64,000 bases of DNA from Corbicula japonica (GCA_038501625.1 JAZAYU010000223.1:186001-250000), one strand, 5' to 3'; positions 36,610 to 48,508 are shown, counted from the first letter of the stretch. Numbers and translations are program-made. The notes: a model not told the origin generated them from the letters alone.

Positions 36610-37090
36610 TCAAATAGATGGAAAGGGAACTTTAAAGACCCTCGACCACGACAAATATGAAAATATTGCAGGCTCGCTTTGATTGAGCCTGTTCATGGGC
36701 AGTAATGGAAATGCTTTTACTGCTCACGCCGCCCAGCCCCGGGTTGAGCGCAAGTCAATATTTACACCAATAAACAGTATTTTTGAACAATTTTGATCCA
36801 TCCCAAACGATGGTATGCATATGGCGGTGAACATGGAACCTTTAATGCGATATTTTCAGATTAATACCATTCCATGTTCACGCTGCGTATGGTCCCCAGA
36901 TAAAAAAAATGGGTTTGCCCTAAACGAGAAAACAATGAGCGGAACTAAACAGAATAGAATTTTTAGAGAGGATCTTAGGATATAAATCCTGCATATCACA
37001 GAAAACGCCAAAGTCAAAAATTAAAAAGCATGAAAATATCCCTGGGGGTGATTGAACAATATCCAAATTTATATTGGCTGGGATAATGAA
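36610..37090 (+). repeat. Interspersed repeat family A, most complete copy
   Basis: In order: ggaactttaaagaccctcg, cacgacaaatatgaaaatat, gattgagcctgttcatgg, ccagccccgggttgagcgc, tttacaccaataaacag, gatggtatgcatatggcgg, gaacatggaacctttaatgc, cgtatggtccccagat, gggtttgccctaaacgag, atataaatcctgcatatcac, and tttatattggctgggat. No terminal repeats or target duplication were resolved, so its class is unknown. Confidence 0.65.
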
Positions 37091-37489
37091 ACCACCTATC
37101 TTTAAACTGGCCGAAATATTAAAAACAAAAAGTAAATTTAGAAGAACTATTAACATAGTACATAAATATCGTGCTCGACGACCTTCAAAGGACGTAACTT
37201 TAAGACTGTTCTAAATTTGACCCTGCGGTGCAAGTAAATAGTATTTAGATTTACTTTGAAAAACAATCAATAAAGTTTGAAAAGACATTTAATGATTGAT
37301 TCAAAGACAAAGCAGATCTTTTCACAACCTCTCTTGACATAGGGAATAAACAAAACTAGCATACATTGTAAACATACACAATTGATGGCCAATTAGAACT
37401 TTGGATGAGTGTATGTAGAAGTTATTAAATAATTGTAGTTGGCGATAAATATTGTTGCATGGTGTTTGTAATTTGCAGATGAAAAGAAA

Positions 37490-37915
37490 ACTTTGAAAGT
37501 CAATGAACAAATATGAAAATATTACAGGCTCGGTTTGGCCGAATAAATGAGCAGTAAAGGAGATACGCATTACGTCCTGTGCCGCATAGCCCCGAGTTGA
37601 GCGCAACTTATTTTTAAAAACAAATTAAAAAAAAAACAATTTAGATTCACCCTAAATGATGGTATACATATGGTGATAAGCATTGACACTTCAACAAGAT
37701 TAATATTAATTCCTAGTTCAGTGGCGTATGGTCCCGAGATAAAAGAATAGGGTTTACCTGCCCAGAAACAAGAAAACAATGGGCGGAGCTGAATATAATA
37801 AATTTAACAGGAGATCTGATAATATAAACCCTGCATATCACAGAGTATGCTGATGGCAAAAGAGTGGGAAGTATATCATAGGGTTGATTTGACAATTTTC
37901 AATATATATTGGCTG
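37490..37915 (+). repeat. Interspersed repeat family A copy
   Basis: Same order of blocks as at 36610-37090, shorter and more diverged: caggctcggtttggc, gccgcatagccccgagttga, gatggtatacatatggtg, cgtatggtcccgagataaa, atataaaccctgcatatcac, atatattggctg. It is a direct repeat of the previous copy about 850 bp away. Confidence 0.6.
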
Positions 37916-37924
37916 TAAAGTGTG

Positions 37925-38540
37925 TACAGATATCACCTTCTGATGAAGAAGCCCGTGTAAAGGCAATAGTAGTATTAAGCTCTTGAATTGAAAATTGATA
38001 TAGTTCAGTCATCATATTAGAAGCCTTGTCAGGAAGAGTCCTCGTTTTAATGACGAAGGTTAAAAGTGGTAATAAAGCTTTATTTCATGTATTAAATATG
38101 CGAGTGTCAAATATTTTTAATAAATTTGTACGTTTTTCTTCTCTTTTGTGCCATTTATACAAAAATCTGCACGACATGTAATGAATGAATATCAGGTGGA
38201 CTTCTGTGTTAGGGGTCTTTACACAAATTAAATGAAGGATTCTAGAGTCTTTGATAACACTAAGATAAACGGTAACGATACAACTTACAGTCTGATAGCA
38301 ATATTTTGAATTTCAAGAATAATCTCAAGATTTTGGTGAAAAAACTGTAAATCCAAAGCCGACATTTATTATTGTAATTAAAAATGTGTTCTAGTTTGTC
38401 GGTTGTATTTATTTTAAACAATAGATCAGTAGTAGTATGAGTCAGTATTCTTAATGATTAGGTACGGCCGATTCATGTGTTTTTTTTAAATGACAATTGG
38501 TCAATAAAATTTATTTCTTTATTAAGACAAGAAATTTAAA
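37925..38540 (-). mobile_element. PLE 5' part, copy E (fragment)
   Basis: Matches the 5' part of copy D (42800-43470) segment by segment: aagctcttgaattgaaaatt / aagctcttcagcttgaacat; gaagccttgtcag; ggtaataaagctt; atatgcgagtg; atctgcacgacatgtaatg; cagtattcttaatgatta; gccgattca. Diverged, with no open frame. Confidence 0.55.
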
Positions 38541-39465
38541 ACATACCGTTTTGATGATCTAAGACAATGTGTAGCCTGAGAACATGCTGAATACAACACT
38601 GAACAAGATTGGCAACTTCATAATGATGATGAGCTCATAAAACAATACTTTCGGCTTCCTCATCCTGTTTCTGTAGACTAACATATAGAAAGAGAAGCAA
38701 ACCGTCAAAGCATAACATGTGTGCCAGCTTGATTTAAAAAAATGAATGGAACAACGAACAGGTAATTTTCGATGTAACCGTTAGTCCTGCTATTCTATGC
38801 AACATCAGTTTAAGGCGTTTGAAGTGTTTGAATCTATTTATGTTTTTAAATAAGCCCGATCCTGTTTTAAATGCTCTTGATATCCTGCTACCAATGGTAA
38901 GTTTTATTCACAAAGTAAATATAATCATTTTGTGAACGGTGTCCTGAATGTTCAAAATGTGGATATAATTTTTTATCTTGCATGGTTTCGAATTTTAGAA
39001 CAACATCGCCCAAAACGCGTATTGAAACGGTGTCCTGATTGTCCAACATACTGTACCTAAATGTTCCGGGAATTTAAACAGTGCACTTTAATTTCAGCAA
39101 AGGAAATAATTCTGCAATAAGATATTTCTTTTAACCGTTCAATGTACCAAATCGCAAAAAGTCACAAGATAAAGAAAAGGGAAAGAATATTTCAAAAGAA
39201 GACCATTGTTGGGTTTATAAGGAGACGTTGCTAGTTTTGAAAAATGTCCAAAGACTGTGCAGATAAAAAATCAAACAAAGCGTAAGAAGTAAAGTCGATA
39301 TGGAATTTAAAATAAAATAATTCGGAAGTGGATATATGCATAACTAAGAATGTATCCATTGCTGTCAATATCCATGCAGATAGTTTCCTATAGAAACAAC
39401 ACTGAAAACTTTAATTTACAATCTCACTAGTTCACGTGCACTTCAAACTCACAGCTTACAATAGT
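38541..39465. other. AT-rich intergenic stretch
   Basis: No gene, RNA or repeat recognised. A tgaacggtgtcctgaatgtt segment near 38933-38952 is echoed at 39028-39047 (aacggtgtcctgattgtcc). Confidence 0.4.
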
Positions 39466-40313
39466 GCAAAGTAGAAAATTAAATATGCATATCAGGAATG
39501 GCCAACTCCAGCGGACACAGTCTCCTAAAACAGCCAAGAAGTAGAGAGGAGAAGAGAGCATGATATTAAAATAATTAGTTATAATATGGACGCCACAAAC
39601 AACGAAAGTGACAACCTGAGGGGTTACCGCCTTAGAACGGTAAGTGTTAAAACAATTTGCCACAAAACAGATTCAAGTTGTCTTAGTGAAATAACTCCAA
39701 CCCACCAATGAGACCAACAATGTTGCATGTAAAAGCACACAAACCATTTAAACATAAGAAGCTAATAGCATTGAAAAGCCAATGGAGCGGGTTCTCCATG
39801 ATCTTACCGAGACCAAAGGACCTGGAGTCAAATCAGCAAGAACACGATGCCAGGCATAAAAGAAACAAACCATCTTCTAGGTTCTTTTAAGAAAAGATTT
39901 CCCAATAAAGCTTCATAAACTCTCAAACCGTTGCCACCGTCATGCAACACAAGTGGTAAGCATAATGATCAACTGTAGATGGTCAATCAAAAGGTCTGCA
40001 GAGCGCGGCTGAATACCATGTTGGTAACCTTTTTTTGAATTTACAGATGGCTTTTACGAATAACCGGGAAAAATTAGCATTGCCTTTTATTTTCTGAAGT
40101 TTATAAATTAAATTTCCATAAAAAAACTGGCTGTGAAATAACTTGTTGCAATAGTGATTTTAACTGCACCTGTATTTTTAAATTAACTCTGGTACCGGTG
40201 ATAAAACTTGTGATACCGATAACCTTGTTTTAAAAGTTTTCTGTTATGCAAAGATTACTTTCATTGAAATCATTAAAATTGCAAGCTCTAGAAAAACGAA
40301 CAGGCTGTGAGAT

Positions 40314-40640
40314 TTAAACCCCGTTAGATGTTGCACGAGGAACATTGCCGTCTAAAATCATAAAATGTACTATATTAAAATTAAAATAATCTCTTTTATC
40401 ATATATTTTAGTATTTATAAATCCATTGTGAACAGAAAGATTAAGATCAATAAAGTTTGTTTGCTTATCAGAAGTGTTTGCTTTATTAAGCTGTAGTTCA
40501 TTAGGATAAATGTTATTAACCATAGATGGAAAATGGTTATAATCTATATTCAACAAATCATCAAGGTACTTCGAGTTAAATACTGTAATAATGTCATCCT
40601 GATTTTCGGTAGAAAAAGAAAGCATAAAATTTTATTCATA
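40314..40640 (-). pseudogene. PLE reverse transcriptase fragment, copy D (3' half)
   Basis: A 103-codon open stretch contains KYLDDLLNI, the YxDD catalytic box, then ELQLNKANTSDKQ, FIDLNLS and KIYDKRDYFNFN. The segment between the conserved phenylalanine-rich region and YLDD is shortened compared with copy A. Confidence 0.65.
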
Positions 40641-42270
40641 AGGCCTAAAAAAATATTATTTGTTTCCCCATCCACGACCAACCCGAAAAAATCGGCGCGA
40701 ACCGAAAAATTTTATCGCCGAAACTTAAATGATTTGTTTTTATTTGGTACGAAAAACCTGGAGATGCATTTTTTCGAATCATCATTTTGAGTATGAAACC
40801 GATCGCAAGCAAGTATTAGAGCAGTCGGTAGTTATCAGACGCTTGGCGATAACCAATACCTCGCGAAATGGGTCGGACCATAAAGGTCCGACAGATTTTG
40901 TTTCGGTCCGTTGAAATGTTTTCTTCTCGGTCTTTATGTCCGGCGACTATAAAACTACGGTTACTTCTCTTCAGTCACAGTAAAATGATTTGTGATTGGT
41001 AGGCAATGCATATTATCCAATCGCAAATTCGATATTATCATCTAACGGCCATGTAATGAAAATGGTGTTTGGGCTGTCTAGCGTAGGAAGAGTATATTCT
41101 GTGCTCAAACTGTGGATATTTCACGAATCACAGAGCAAATGTCGGCGTCTAAGCCATTCAGCTTCGATTTTATCGAAATTTGAAATGGCTGTGTTGCCTT
41201 TGTTGATTTTCATCTCACGATTAACCGGAAGTAGCGTAATAAAAATAGGATAACATGCACATTTAAAACATTTTCTTGTTTGTTATTCTGTAAAAACTGA
41301 ACTCGGTCTAAGCAAAAACTGGTATTTTAAGTTTTGTTAGTGAAAGTTTGTTAAAACGAAATAAAAGTTAATACAATTTTCACATTTCGTTTCAAACAAA
41401 TGTACTAAAAACGACAAAAACTAAATATTTTATACAAGATACAAAATTTTATTTATTTAAAGTCGGTGTTTACAGAACAAAGCACAACATGCTATGAATA
41501 GCAAATGACCGACATGTCATCCCCGTCTTTTTTCAGTCCGGCAGAATTTCTTACGGGCCGGCAGAATGTCATTGCTCATCGGACCGAATGACCAGCAATT
41601 TGTTTGGCCTTTCGCGAAGTCTGTAACCCAGGGAACATTCTGTTTGCGTCTCTGTTAATTATATAGACACCAGTCGTTCTTTGGTATCCAAGAAAATTTG
41701 TAGATTGCCAACAAAGTTGACAATGTGTGACATTGATGATGAAGTTGTTTAGCCGGTCGGTGATAGGTAAATCGAAAGCAAAGGAATATCACCGGCTCTC
41801 CTGTTTGCAGCAGTTGATTTGCGAAGGAGTCAGAGTGTCCAGATTCATGTTAACAATATCGCAACACTGAGATGATCAGTACCTGAATATATCTCTATGA
41901 AATAAAAAAATAACAGTACTTAACTTAAAGTTTAAATTGTCAAAATGTGAAATTTGTATAAAATTGTATTTCAGTATTAAGTAATAAGTAGTTAATTTTG
42001 TTATTTATATAGCACTATTGCTGGGAAGACTTATCACACGGACGACTAAGTCATTTTGCAGAAAAAACGTTTATCTGTAGTACATGTAAACTTGGTACCT
42101 ATTTAAATTTTAGAGTGTTGGTATTACCCTTGGAGTTAATCCTAGAATATCTCAATAATGATCATTATTCTGAAAAATTTCAAATAAAAAAATTTTTCAC
42201 CTACCTACCTACCCATACTAAATCTGCTTGGGTCGCAATGTGGAAACAAAGAATATTTTAAGTCTGGCCT
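40641..42270. mobile_element. 1.63-kb non-autonomous TIR DNA element inserted in PLE copy D
   Basis: The ends are imperfect inverted repeats of about 39 bp. The left reads AGGCCTAAAAAAATATTATT then TGTTTCC and ACGACC; the right end, reverse complemented, reads AGGCCAGACTTAAAATATTC then TTTGTTTCC and GCGACC. The flanks carry a 3-bp direct repeat ATA (40638-40640 and 42271-42273). Comparison with PLE copy A shows that the flanks were once contiguous. The interior holds short frames only (85 codons or fewer) and several ggtccgac / gtccggc elements. The superfamily is undecided; a Harbinger-like origin fits the 3-bp duplication only loosely. Confidence 0.75.
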
Positions 42271-42289
42271 ATAAGTATCAAAATAGCAA

Positions 42290-43160
42290 CAAGGGGTGCA
42301 CAATTTTAACCCATTGAAATGCCTATTACTTTTTATAAATAGAGGTACCAAATTTTATATAAATATTATCGAATAAAATTGTGAGCGCATTGATAAGGTC
42401 TTGACAGTTCCATTAGGAATAAATATCATAAGAACCATCTGTAAAAATGCCCTTTGTTCATTACGAGCGATAAAACTTTAATTTTCTTTAGCAATTTTTT
42501 TTCAATGAGACTGGTTAGCTTGTCTCTTCTTTAAAGCGTCCTTTGAATTTTTTATAGACAAAAATAAATTTTGCCATTGGTTTCAAAAACTTTTTCACAA
42601 TACCTAATTACATGTTCTTTTATAGCTGTAAGACAAGATCTTAAGAACGCGGATGATTTAGTAGTTTTACAAGAACTAGAGTTTGCAATAAATCTTGCTT
42701 TGTACGGTGTTTTGTGCATTTAAGACAACAAATACATAGAAGGTACTTTGTCTTGTTTCGGCTCAACATTGATTCTAAATTTTGTAATTTGTAGAGTGTG
42801 CGCAGTAACAATATCACTCTCAGATAAAAAGTCAGTGTATAAGCACAAGTGCTTTTAAGCTCTTCAGCTTGAACATTAATATAGCGTATACGTCACATTA
42901 TAATTACAGTTGAAGCCTTATCAGCTTGTGTCAAAACAAATTTGTTGTGAAAGTCTTGAATTCCTCTTTTCAAATGACAAAAATTAAAACGTGGTCGAGG
43001 TGGTAATGAAGCTATGTTTCTTTTACAGAAGGATATGCGAGTGACATTAGGCTCAGCATGTTCTCGTTTACACCATTTGCAAAAATAGTTTAAAGATTCT
43101 GCAATTTCTGCACGACAGGTATTAAAGTCGATATCCGATGATAATCTTTATTATGGACCT
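42290..43160 (-). pseudogene. PLE ORF N-terminal and early RT region, copy D (5' half)
   Basis: The minus strand encodes, with interruptions, RAEIAESLNYFCKWCK, RFNFCHLKRGIQDFHNKF, LTQADKAS (the ADK element of the RT N-terminus), KTPYKARFIANSSSC and SCLTAIKEHVI-like residues, then YCEKVFET leading to motif A. The order ADK ... HK..Y.ARFI ... motif A is that of PLE-type RTs. Many stops are present. Confidence 0.6.
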
Positions 43161-43500
43161 TTTGAAATTAAATTCTGTATTCATATGTCTTTGATACCAT
43201 GAAGATCCCCTGTAACGATGTGACCGGCAGGTCGATAGCAAAAATTTGAAATTGAACAGTCTTATGATATTGATGTTTTCTCAACAATCTGTATGTAAAT
43301 GCGAGGAAATTTTGTTGTAATTGAAAATTTTGTTTCTAATTGGCTTGTTGTATTTATTACAAACGATGGTGTTTCAGTATTCTTGAAATAATTAGATGTA
43401 GCCGATTCAACAGTTTTATCTTTAAATATAATTGGAATGTCAATAAAACCGTTGAAAATTACTTAAAAATTACATTAATCCCACTGGTGCTGTAGACCGA

Positions 43501-44320
43501 CTGAGAAACCTCGATTTAATCAAATATGAAATCTCTTCTACTGTCACAACGAAACAGGTGTTGTCAGGATATCGTGACGTATTTCGTAGCATATTTATAG
43601 TACCTGCTCAATCTTAACAAACTAGATCCATCCTATCCGCCAGTGGTACACCCGCCAAGGCGTGTTCCAGTAAACATTAACGACTTATTCAAGAATATGA
43701 TAGATATTCAATGCAGTTATTAACAAAAACAATTTCCTCTTATGCCGTAGTGTTCCAGTTTGTGGATTTAGAGGCTCTGGTAACCTTGTCGAAAGCCTCG
43801 AAAAATTTGATCCAATATATCATTAAACATTAGGAAGACAATTCTGTGGTATCATTATATTTCGCGTTGGTTTAATTTTAGCGTATTAATCGCTGGGAGA
43901 TGTGCGCGATATCAAACCCAAGCAAAATTAACGATATAATATAATATTCTATGGAAGCAATACCACATCCTGGTACCGGCTGTACCAAGTACAGGTGGCA
44001 GTCCCACATACAGCTCACGGTAAATAATTTTAGAGGAAAGATGGTGTAAGTATTCCTTTTATAAATCAGGAAATTCAAACCCTTCTAAAAAGTGAAAAAT
44101 ATCAGAGCTCTGATGAAAAAAATGACTATGTTCTGCAAGTGTCACTACATTTCATCTTGAAATAAACAAACTAAGGCTAGTAAAATGCGAAAAATGTCCA
44201 ATGTCAAAATAAAACTTAAAATATTCAGTAAATACTGCAAATTTATTCATTTTTGATACGGTATAGAATAGTCCTGTCTTCCTAAAACAACAAGTTCAAA
44301 TTCCAAGCCTTGATCTGTTT
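43501..44320. other. Intergenic stretch
   Basis: No gene or repeat recognised. A 66-codon minus frame at 43878-44078 has no family features. Confidence 0.4.
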
Positions 44321-44417
44321 TATTAAATGAATGACTCGTATTTAAAGTTGGTCGATGGTTTCAAAACGGCACTCCCATCGCACAGGTGTGTAAATGTTTG
44401 GCACTCACCAAATACAG

Positions 44418-44594
44418 CTACAGAAAAGTCTGCTGTTGGAATTGCATCTCCTGTTGCCTTTTCTCATCTTCTCTCGTCTGTGCTCTCTCTTCCCTTGCTA
44501 TGTGTTCCTCTTCCTTCTCCTTAATGAATCTCTCTGGGTCTTGCCCCATTAATCCTAGCCTCTCTCCAAGTCTACACCATCCGTCGTAGTTCAT
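44418..44594 (-). pseudogene. Truncated gag-like N-terminus
   Basis: 58 codons from ATG at 44594 to TAG at 44418. The product starts MNYDGW, has LGERLGLMGQDPERFIKEKE and a strongly charged helix (EEEHIAREERAQTRED). Such a start, with an LGL-G-ELR-FIKE-like element followed by a Glu/Arg-rich coiled coil, is common in gag proteins of animal Ty3/gypsy elements. The early stop leaves only the start of the protein. Confidence 0.6.
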
Positions 44595-44649
44595 GTTGCT
44601 AAACGGTTATCAAACTAGTGTTAACCTCATTGTAGAAAATCCAGGACGA

Positions 44650-44672
44650 GCCCCCAATTTGTTACACGTTGG
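44650..44672 (-). promoter_or_regulatory. Primer-binding site, TGGGGGCTCGTCC type
   Basis: The minus strand reads ATTGGGGGCTCGTCCTGGAT directly after the LTR end. The TGGGGGCTCGTCC core equals the tRNA-Pro-type primer-binding site known from retroviruses and some LTR retrotransposons. Confidence 0.7.
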
Positions 44673-44749
44673 TCTAGGGATTTCTACTCACTAAGGTGAT
44701 AATGTCTTTGCTAGTTAGACAACCCAATTGCACATGAACTGGCTTCCCT

Positions 44750-45085
44750 TGGACTTTCTCCGCTTCGTAGACTTGCTTGGCTTCGTCAGTAGACTAGCTC
44801 CGCTTCGTCAGTGGACTTCGTAAGTAGACTTGCCCCGCTTCGTTAGTAGACTTGCCCCTTCGTCAGTGGACTTGCCCCGCTTCGTTAGTAGACTTGCCCC
44901 TTCGTCAGTGGACTTGCTCCGCTTCGTTAGTAGACTTGCCCCTTAGTCAGTGGACTTGCCCCGCTTCGTTAGTAGACTTGCCGCTTCGTCAGTGGACTTG
45001 CCCCGCTTCGTTAGTAGACTTGCCCCTTCGTCAGTGGACTTTCTCCGCTTGCTGGACTTGCTCCACTGGCTCCACTGGCTTGACT
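44750..45085. repeat. Minisatellite of 42-bp double units inside the LTR
   Basis: Alternating half-units, gacttgccccgcttcgttag and gacttgccccttcgtcagtg, form a period of 42 bp (about 21 + 21), about five to six periods, with degenerate units at both edges. It is much richer in G+C than its surroundings. The 79-codon plus frame at 44852-45091 (repeating PASLVDLPLRQWTC) is a by-product of the array. Confidence 0.85.
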
Positions 45086-45109
45086 TTCTAAGGAACTGAA
45101 AGTCTCACA

Positions 45110-48100
45110 ATTGTCAGACTATTGTAAAATTAGGAGATGCAGCTATTTCAAATTTACAAATATGAAAAAAACTGATTGATAAACAAAATGAAACAACATC
45201 GGTAAAGCAAAATATAGCTAATTGTGTCTTTATTTCACAGCTAGGCTAATGTTGCCAGATATCGGCTATACATATTTATGAAAAAAAGAAAATCTGCTAA
45301 GCAAGTCAATAGGTTAAAATGCACATGGTACTGTTCAGAATGTCTCAGAATGAGACTGCGTAACGCTGTTTCCAATGAAAAGCGTAAAGCGGAAAAACTA
45401 GAATCATCTTCAAAGTTTATGTTTACAGCGTTTCTTCATCCCTTTAGAACATCATATTTTTTATGAAAGTAATACAGCAACAGTTGTTGACAATAGTCGA
45501 TTATTTAGGCTTGCAAAATCAAAACAAAAAAGAAAACAAAACACAGTCAGTTAGCTACCATTCTTTTTATTTTATTTCCGATACAGTTACGTTAACGTCT
45601 TAGCTGACACATCTTGTCAGTTATTTCTTTGTTACTGACGTTGCTTTTTCCGCTTTTAATGTGAAAATATGGATTTTTGCCGGTTATATAATTTCCAATA
45701 ATAATTTTATCAAAATCAGTGCAAAATTCTGCTGGAAATCGGATTCCCTATCCAATTCAAGTAACACACGATTTGACCATATATCATGTACATGTGTATA
45801 GGTCTTGCACCATTTACCTCGTTTTAATAGCCAAAGTCGTCTATTGAAAGCCAGAAAGGGTCATCCGTCTTCTTTTTCTTTTGCTGATGGGCGATTCTGG
45901 CTTTCAATGAAGTAAATGTCAAGAGGAAACATCTTACGTTGTAATTTCAAAGCATTAATTCTACATAAATTTATAAAGGAGGAAGATTGGTAATACTTGT
46001 AAGTTTCTATAAATTATGAAAATAATAATGACAATATGACTTGGAGATCCTTTCGGTACAAATATCTATAGTCCTTACTAAACAAAGCAGACTTTCATTC
46101 AACCCATATAAGGTAACTACGTCGTGTGAGTCTTTGTGCAAAGTTCGACTGATGGTCACATTCCTGCTTGTCATAACGGTGGTCCTTAGTTACATTAACA
46201 CTTATTATAGGCTCTTTTTCTGGGTAAAAATCCAAAATGACCGTTTATCTAAAAAATAACATCTCATTTCACATAATTGTGTGCGAAAAAGGCTCCATCA
46301 CTCAAAAAAGCACGAATAGTGCTTCGTGTTGAGTCCTGTGTTCCGTTCCTCGTTTTTGTCACACTCGTTTTCGTTATCGGGTAAAGTGTGAAAACTATTA
46401 AAACTTCAGCTCATATTTTCTGAAACATCTTTGTTTCAGATGTTCCTTCTACATGAATAGTTCAGGAAAAGTTGAGAAATAAGAAAGATTTAAACAAAAA
46501 TATCAAAAAATCGTAAGACAAAAAAAACAGCTGTGTGTTCCTTTTCACAATGTGCACGAGACGTAGTTTCGCTTCCTGTCTTAGATCAATTTAATGCATT
46601 CATTCTAAAACGGAGTACCTTTGAAAAAATGCTAGGACGGGATAGGGGATGGCGAGGATTTCAGTTCTTAAAGCGTGCTTAATCACATCGAGGTTTAAAA
46701 TTTGCTTGTTTGATGCATAAGGTTACTGGAGATCTGGCTAAACATAAATCATATTAGAAAGACGATAACTCTGCACAAAATATTTTGTTCGCTTTGTTAG
46801 CTACTGAAACAAGTGACGCTTGTTGCAGTTTAATTTATATTATTGTACGGAACTATCGGGTCAGATACTGTATATGAAACGGTATATCTCTTCAATTTTA
46901 CCTCAGGTGTGAATTTTTACAAACATTACACGATGTAACAGAATGAATCAGTTTTGAATTATTAGAAAACCCACTCGGGTCAAGGGTTATTTCCGTCCTG
47001 TCATGTTATTAACATTACAACGTTTTGTGTTTTGTTTATAATTCTACCACAAAACACTTTTCCCAATTACGTGTGTTTGATATTACTAACGAGCGCTGGT
47101 CATAACATTATTTACGTATGACATTTGTCTTGCTAAACACGTTAACTGCACCAGTATGACAGCTGTATGACCGAACATAGTTTATGGTCGGTTCACTCGC
47201 CTTTAAACAAAGCTTTGAAACGCCGGCTTGTCACTTAGTATCGTCTACTTAATATTGCTTCTTGACATTCATTTGTGTATGTGTTTGGATTGTTAACAGA
47301 AGACTGTGTAAGTCTAAATATCGATTTATTTTTATGTATAAGATTTATTGATTTTTCTTCGTTATATTATGTTGAATTACATAATGTTTTAAATCTTGCT
47401 ATTTTTTATTATTGAAGACGGGGATTGTGTTATTTATATAATTCTCTTAAGGAAAACTAATCCTGCTATCAAAATGTGTTAATGTATTGACATTACACTT
47501 TAACAAATAATCGAATTTTGAAAAAAAACAACAACATTATTACATGAAAGAAAAACATTATTGGCAAGCGAAAAAAAAAACAAAACATTTTACAGTAATT
47601 AATGAATAAATTAAAAGATAGAAATACTTTAGAGATCAAAACTTTGCTTTGCTTAATACCATAACCGCATAATGGGACTTATAGTTGCTAAAATGTTTGT
47701 TGTTTTTATAATTTTTACAAACATTACAGCAATCTCCAATTTAACATTGATACAAATCAAACGGAAGTACAAAACATAAGGTGGTTGGGAAACATGACAG
47801 GGCATCACTAAATCTGAATTTACCTTTCTTGTAGCTCTTATTAATATTATCTTTCAAAAGCAAACTCGGCGGGTGTTTGTCATCACCAACACGTGTATAT
47901 TGGTGAATGTTTTCTGAGAGTCAATTTAATTTTCGGAATCATAAAGTTCGCTTCCTCTGATTCCAGGCTTAGCTCTTGAACACTATTACCTTTTGTAACC
48001 GTTCAATCTGCTCACTTTGTTACTGTTATAGTTTTATAAGCATTTAAAGTTGCGTGAATTCAAGTTGGAAAGTCGATTTCACAAACATATGTGTATAACG

Positions 48101-48210
48101 CATGAAGTTAATAAAAAAAGTGTCATTTCTTCATTACTTTTATGTCGCTTTTGTCCATTTTCCTTGTACCAGTGTTGATAGAAAGTATGGGGTATGCATC
48201 TTGTTTTGGT
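45110..48210. other. AT-rich intergenic stretch upstream of the Pif-like gene
   Basis: Apart from the hairpin at 45838-45914 no feature is recognised. Plus frames at 45278-45466 and 46041-46259 have ordinary AT-rich composition and no family features. Confidence 0.45.
45838..45914. other. Perfect 14-bp inverted repeat with structured loop
   Basis: attgaaagccagaa and ttctggctttcaat are perfect complements about 47 nt apart. Inside, gtcatc/gatggg can pair further. It could be a minimal fold-back element or a transcribed hairpin; no flanking duplication was resolved. Confidence 0.65.
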
Positions 48211-48212
48211 TG

Positions 48213-48241
48213 CGGGGATAGTGATGGGGTGGGGAAGGGGT
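48213..48241 (+). other. Possible G-quadruplex motif
   Basis: Four G4 runs (gggg, gggg, gggg, gggg) with loops of 8, 1 and 2 nt lie between 48213 and 48241, in an otherwise AT-rich setting. Confidence 0.5.
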
Positions 48242-48249
48242 CGGATTAT

Positions 48250-48312
48250 CATAATAATGTGGCTAGGCGTTGCTGCCTACGGTGATCTGGTTTGATTCCC
48301 GGTCAGCATGTA
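48250..48312 (+). repeat. tRNA-like sequence, possible SINE head
   Basis: A-box-like tggctaggcg and B-box-like ggtttgattcc lie about 30 nt apart, as in tRNA-derived promoters. A second segment at 48460-48505 (ggcgttgcaattggtagcat, then gggtttcatttccgg) has similar layout. No acceptor-stem pairing typical of a real tRNA was found, so a SINE head is more likely than a tRNA gene. Confidence 0.4.
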
Positions 48313-48508
48313 TCATTTATAGTTTACAATAGAACCGGTCTTAAAAAGTCTCCCCGAGCAATCAGTCTGTATCGTCAGGAGTAGAAAGCAGTTATAGTTC
48401 TCAAATGAAGGAAAAAAAGGATAACATCGCTACTTACTTTCGGGAGAGATCGGGCAGGGGCGTTGCAATTGGTAGCATCGTAGGTCCTATCGGGGTTTCA
48501 TTTCCGGT

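Larger units (their letters stand above)
39478..43500 (-). mobile_element. PLE copy D, longest copy, split by a TIR element
   Basis: The minus strand reads from about 43490 through an N-terminal coding region, an LHK-type region (42600-42800) and RT motif A/B territory (42290-42560), is interrupted at 40641-42270, then resumes at 40640 with RT motif C (KYLDDLLN near 40550-40580), FIDLNLS and KIYDKRDYF, and continues through the C-terminal tail and 3' UTR to the terminus at 39484 (atatgcatatcaggaatgg). Stops and frameshifts are frequent. It is the only copy here to keep the region upstream of motif A. Confidence 0.7.
44321..45109 (-). mobile_element. Ty3/gypsy-like LTR retrotransposon remnant: LTR, PBS and gag start
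   Basis: On the minus strand an LTR-like segment runs from TGTGAGACTTTCAG (45109) to GTGTAACA (about 44673), so it starts TGT and ends ACA. It is followed by a PBS and then a gag-like ORF starting at 44594. The second LTR and pol are not in the window. Assignment to Ty3/gypsy rests on the PBS type and the charged gag N-terminus, so it is moderate. Confidence 0.65.

Noticed and set aside
44852..45091. 79-codon plus frame with repeated PASLVDLPLRQWTC
   Set aside because: Product of the 42-bp minisatellite in an LTR, antisense to the element.
48250..48505. Genuine tRNA genes
   Set aside because: A- and B-box-like elements are present, but no acceptor stem or anticodon arm pairs properly; a SINE head is more likely.
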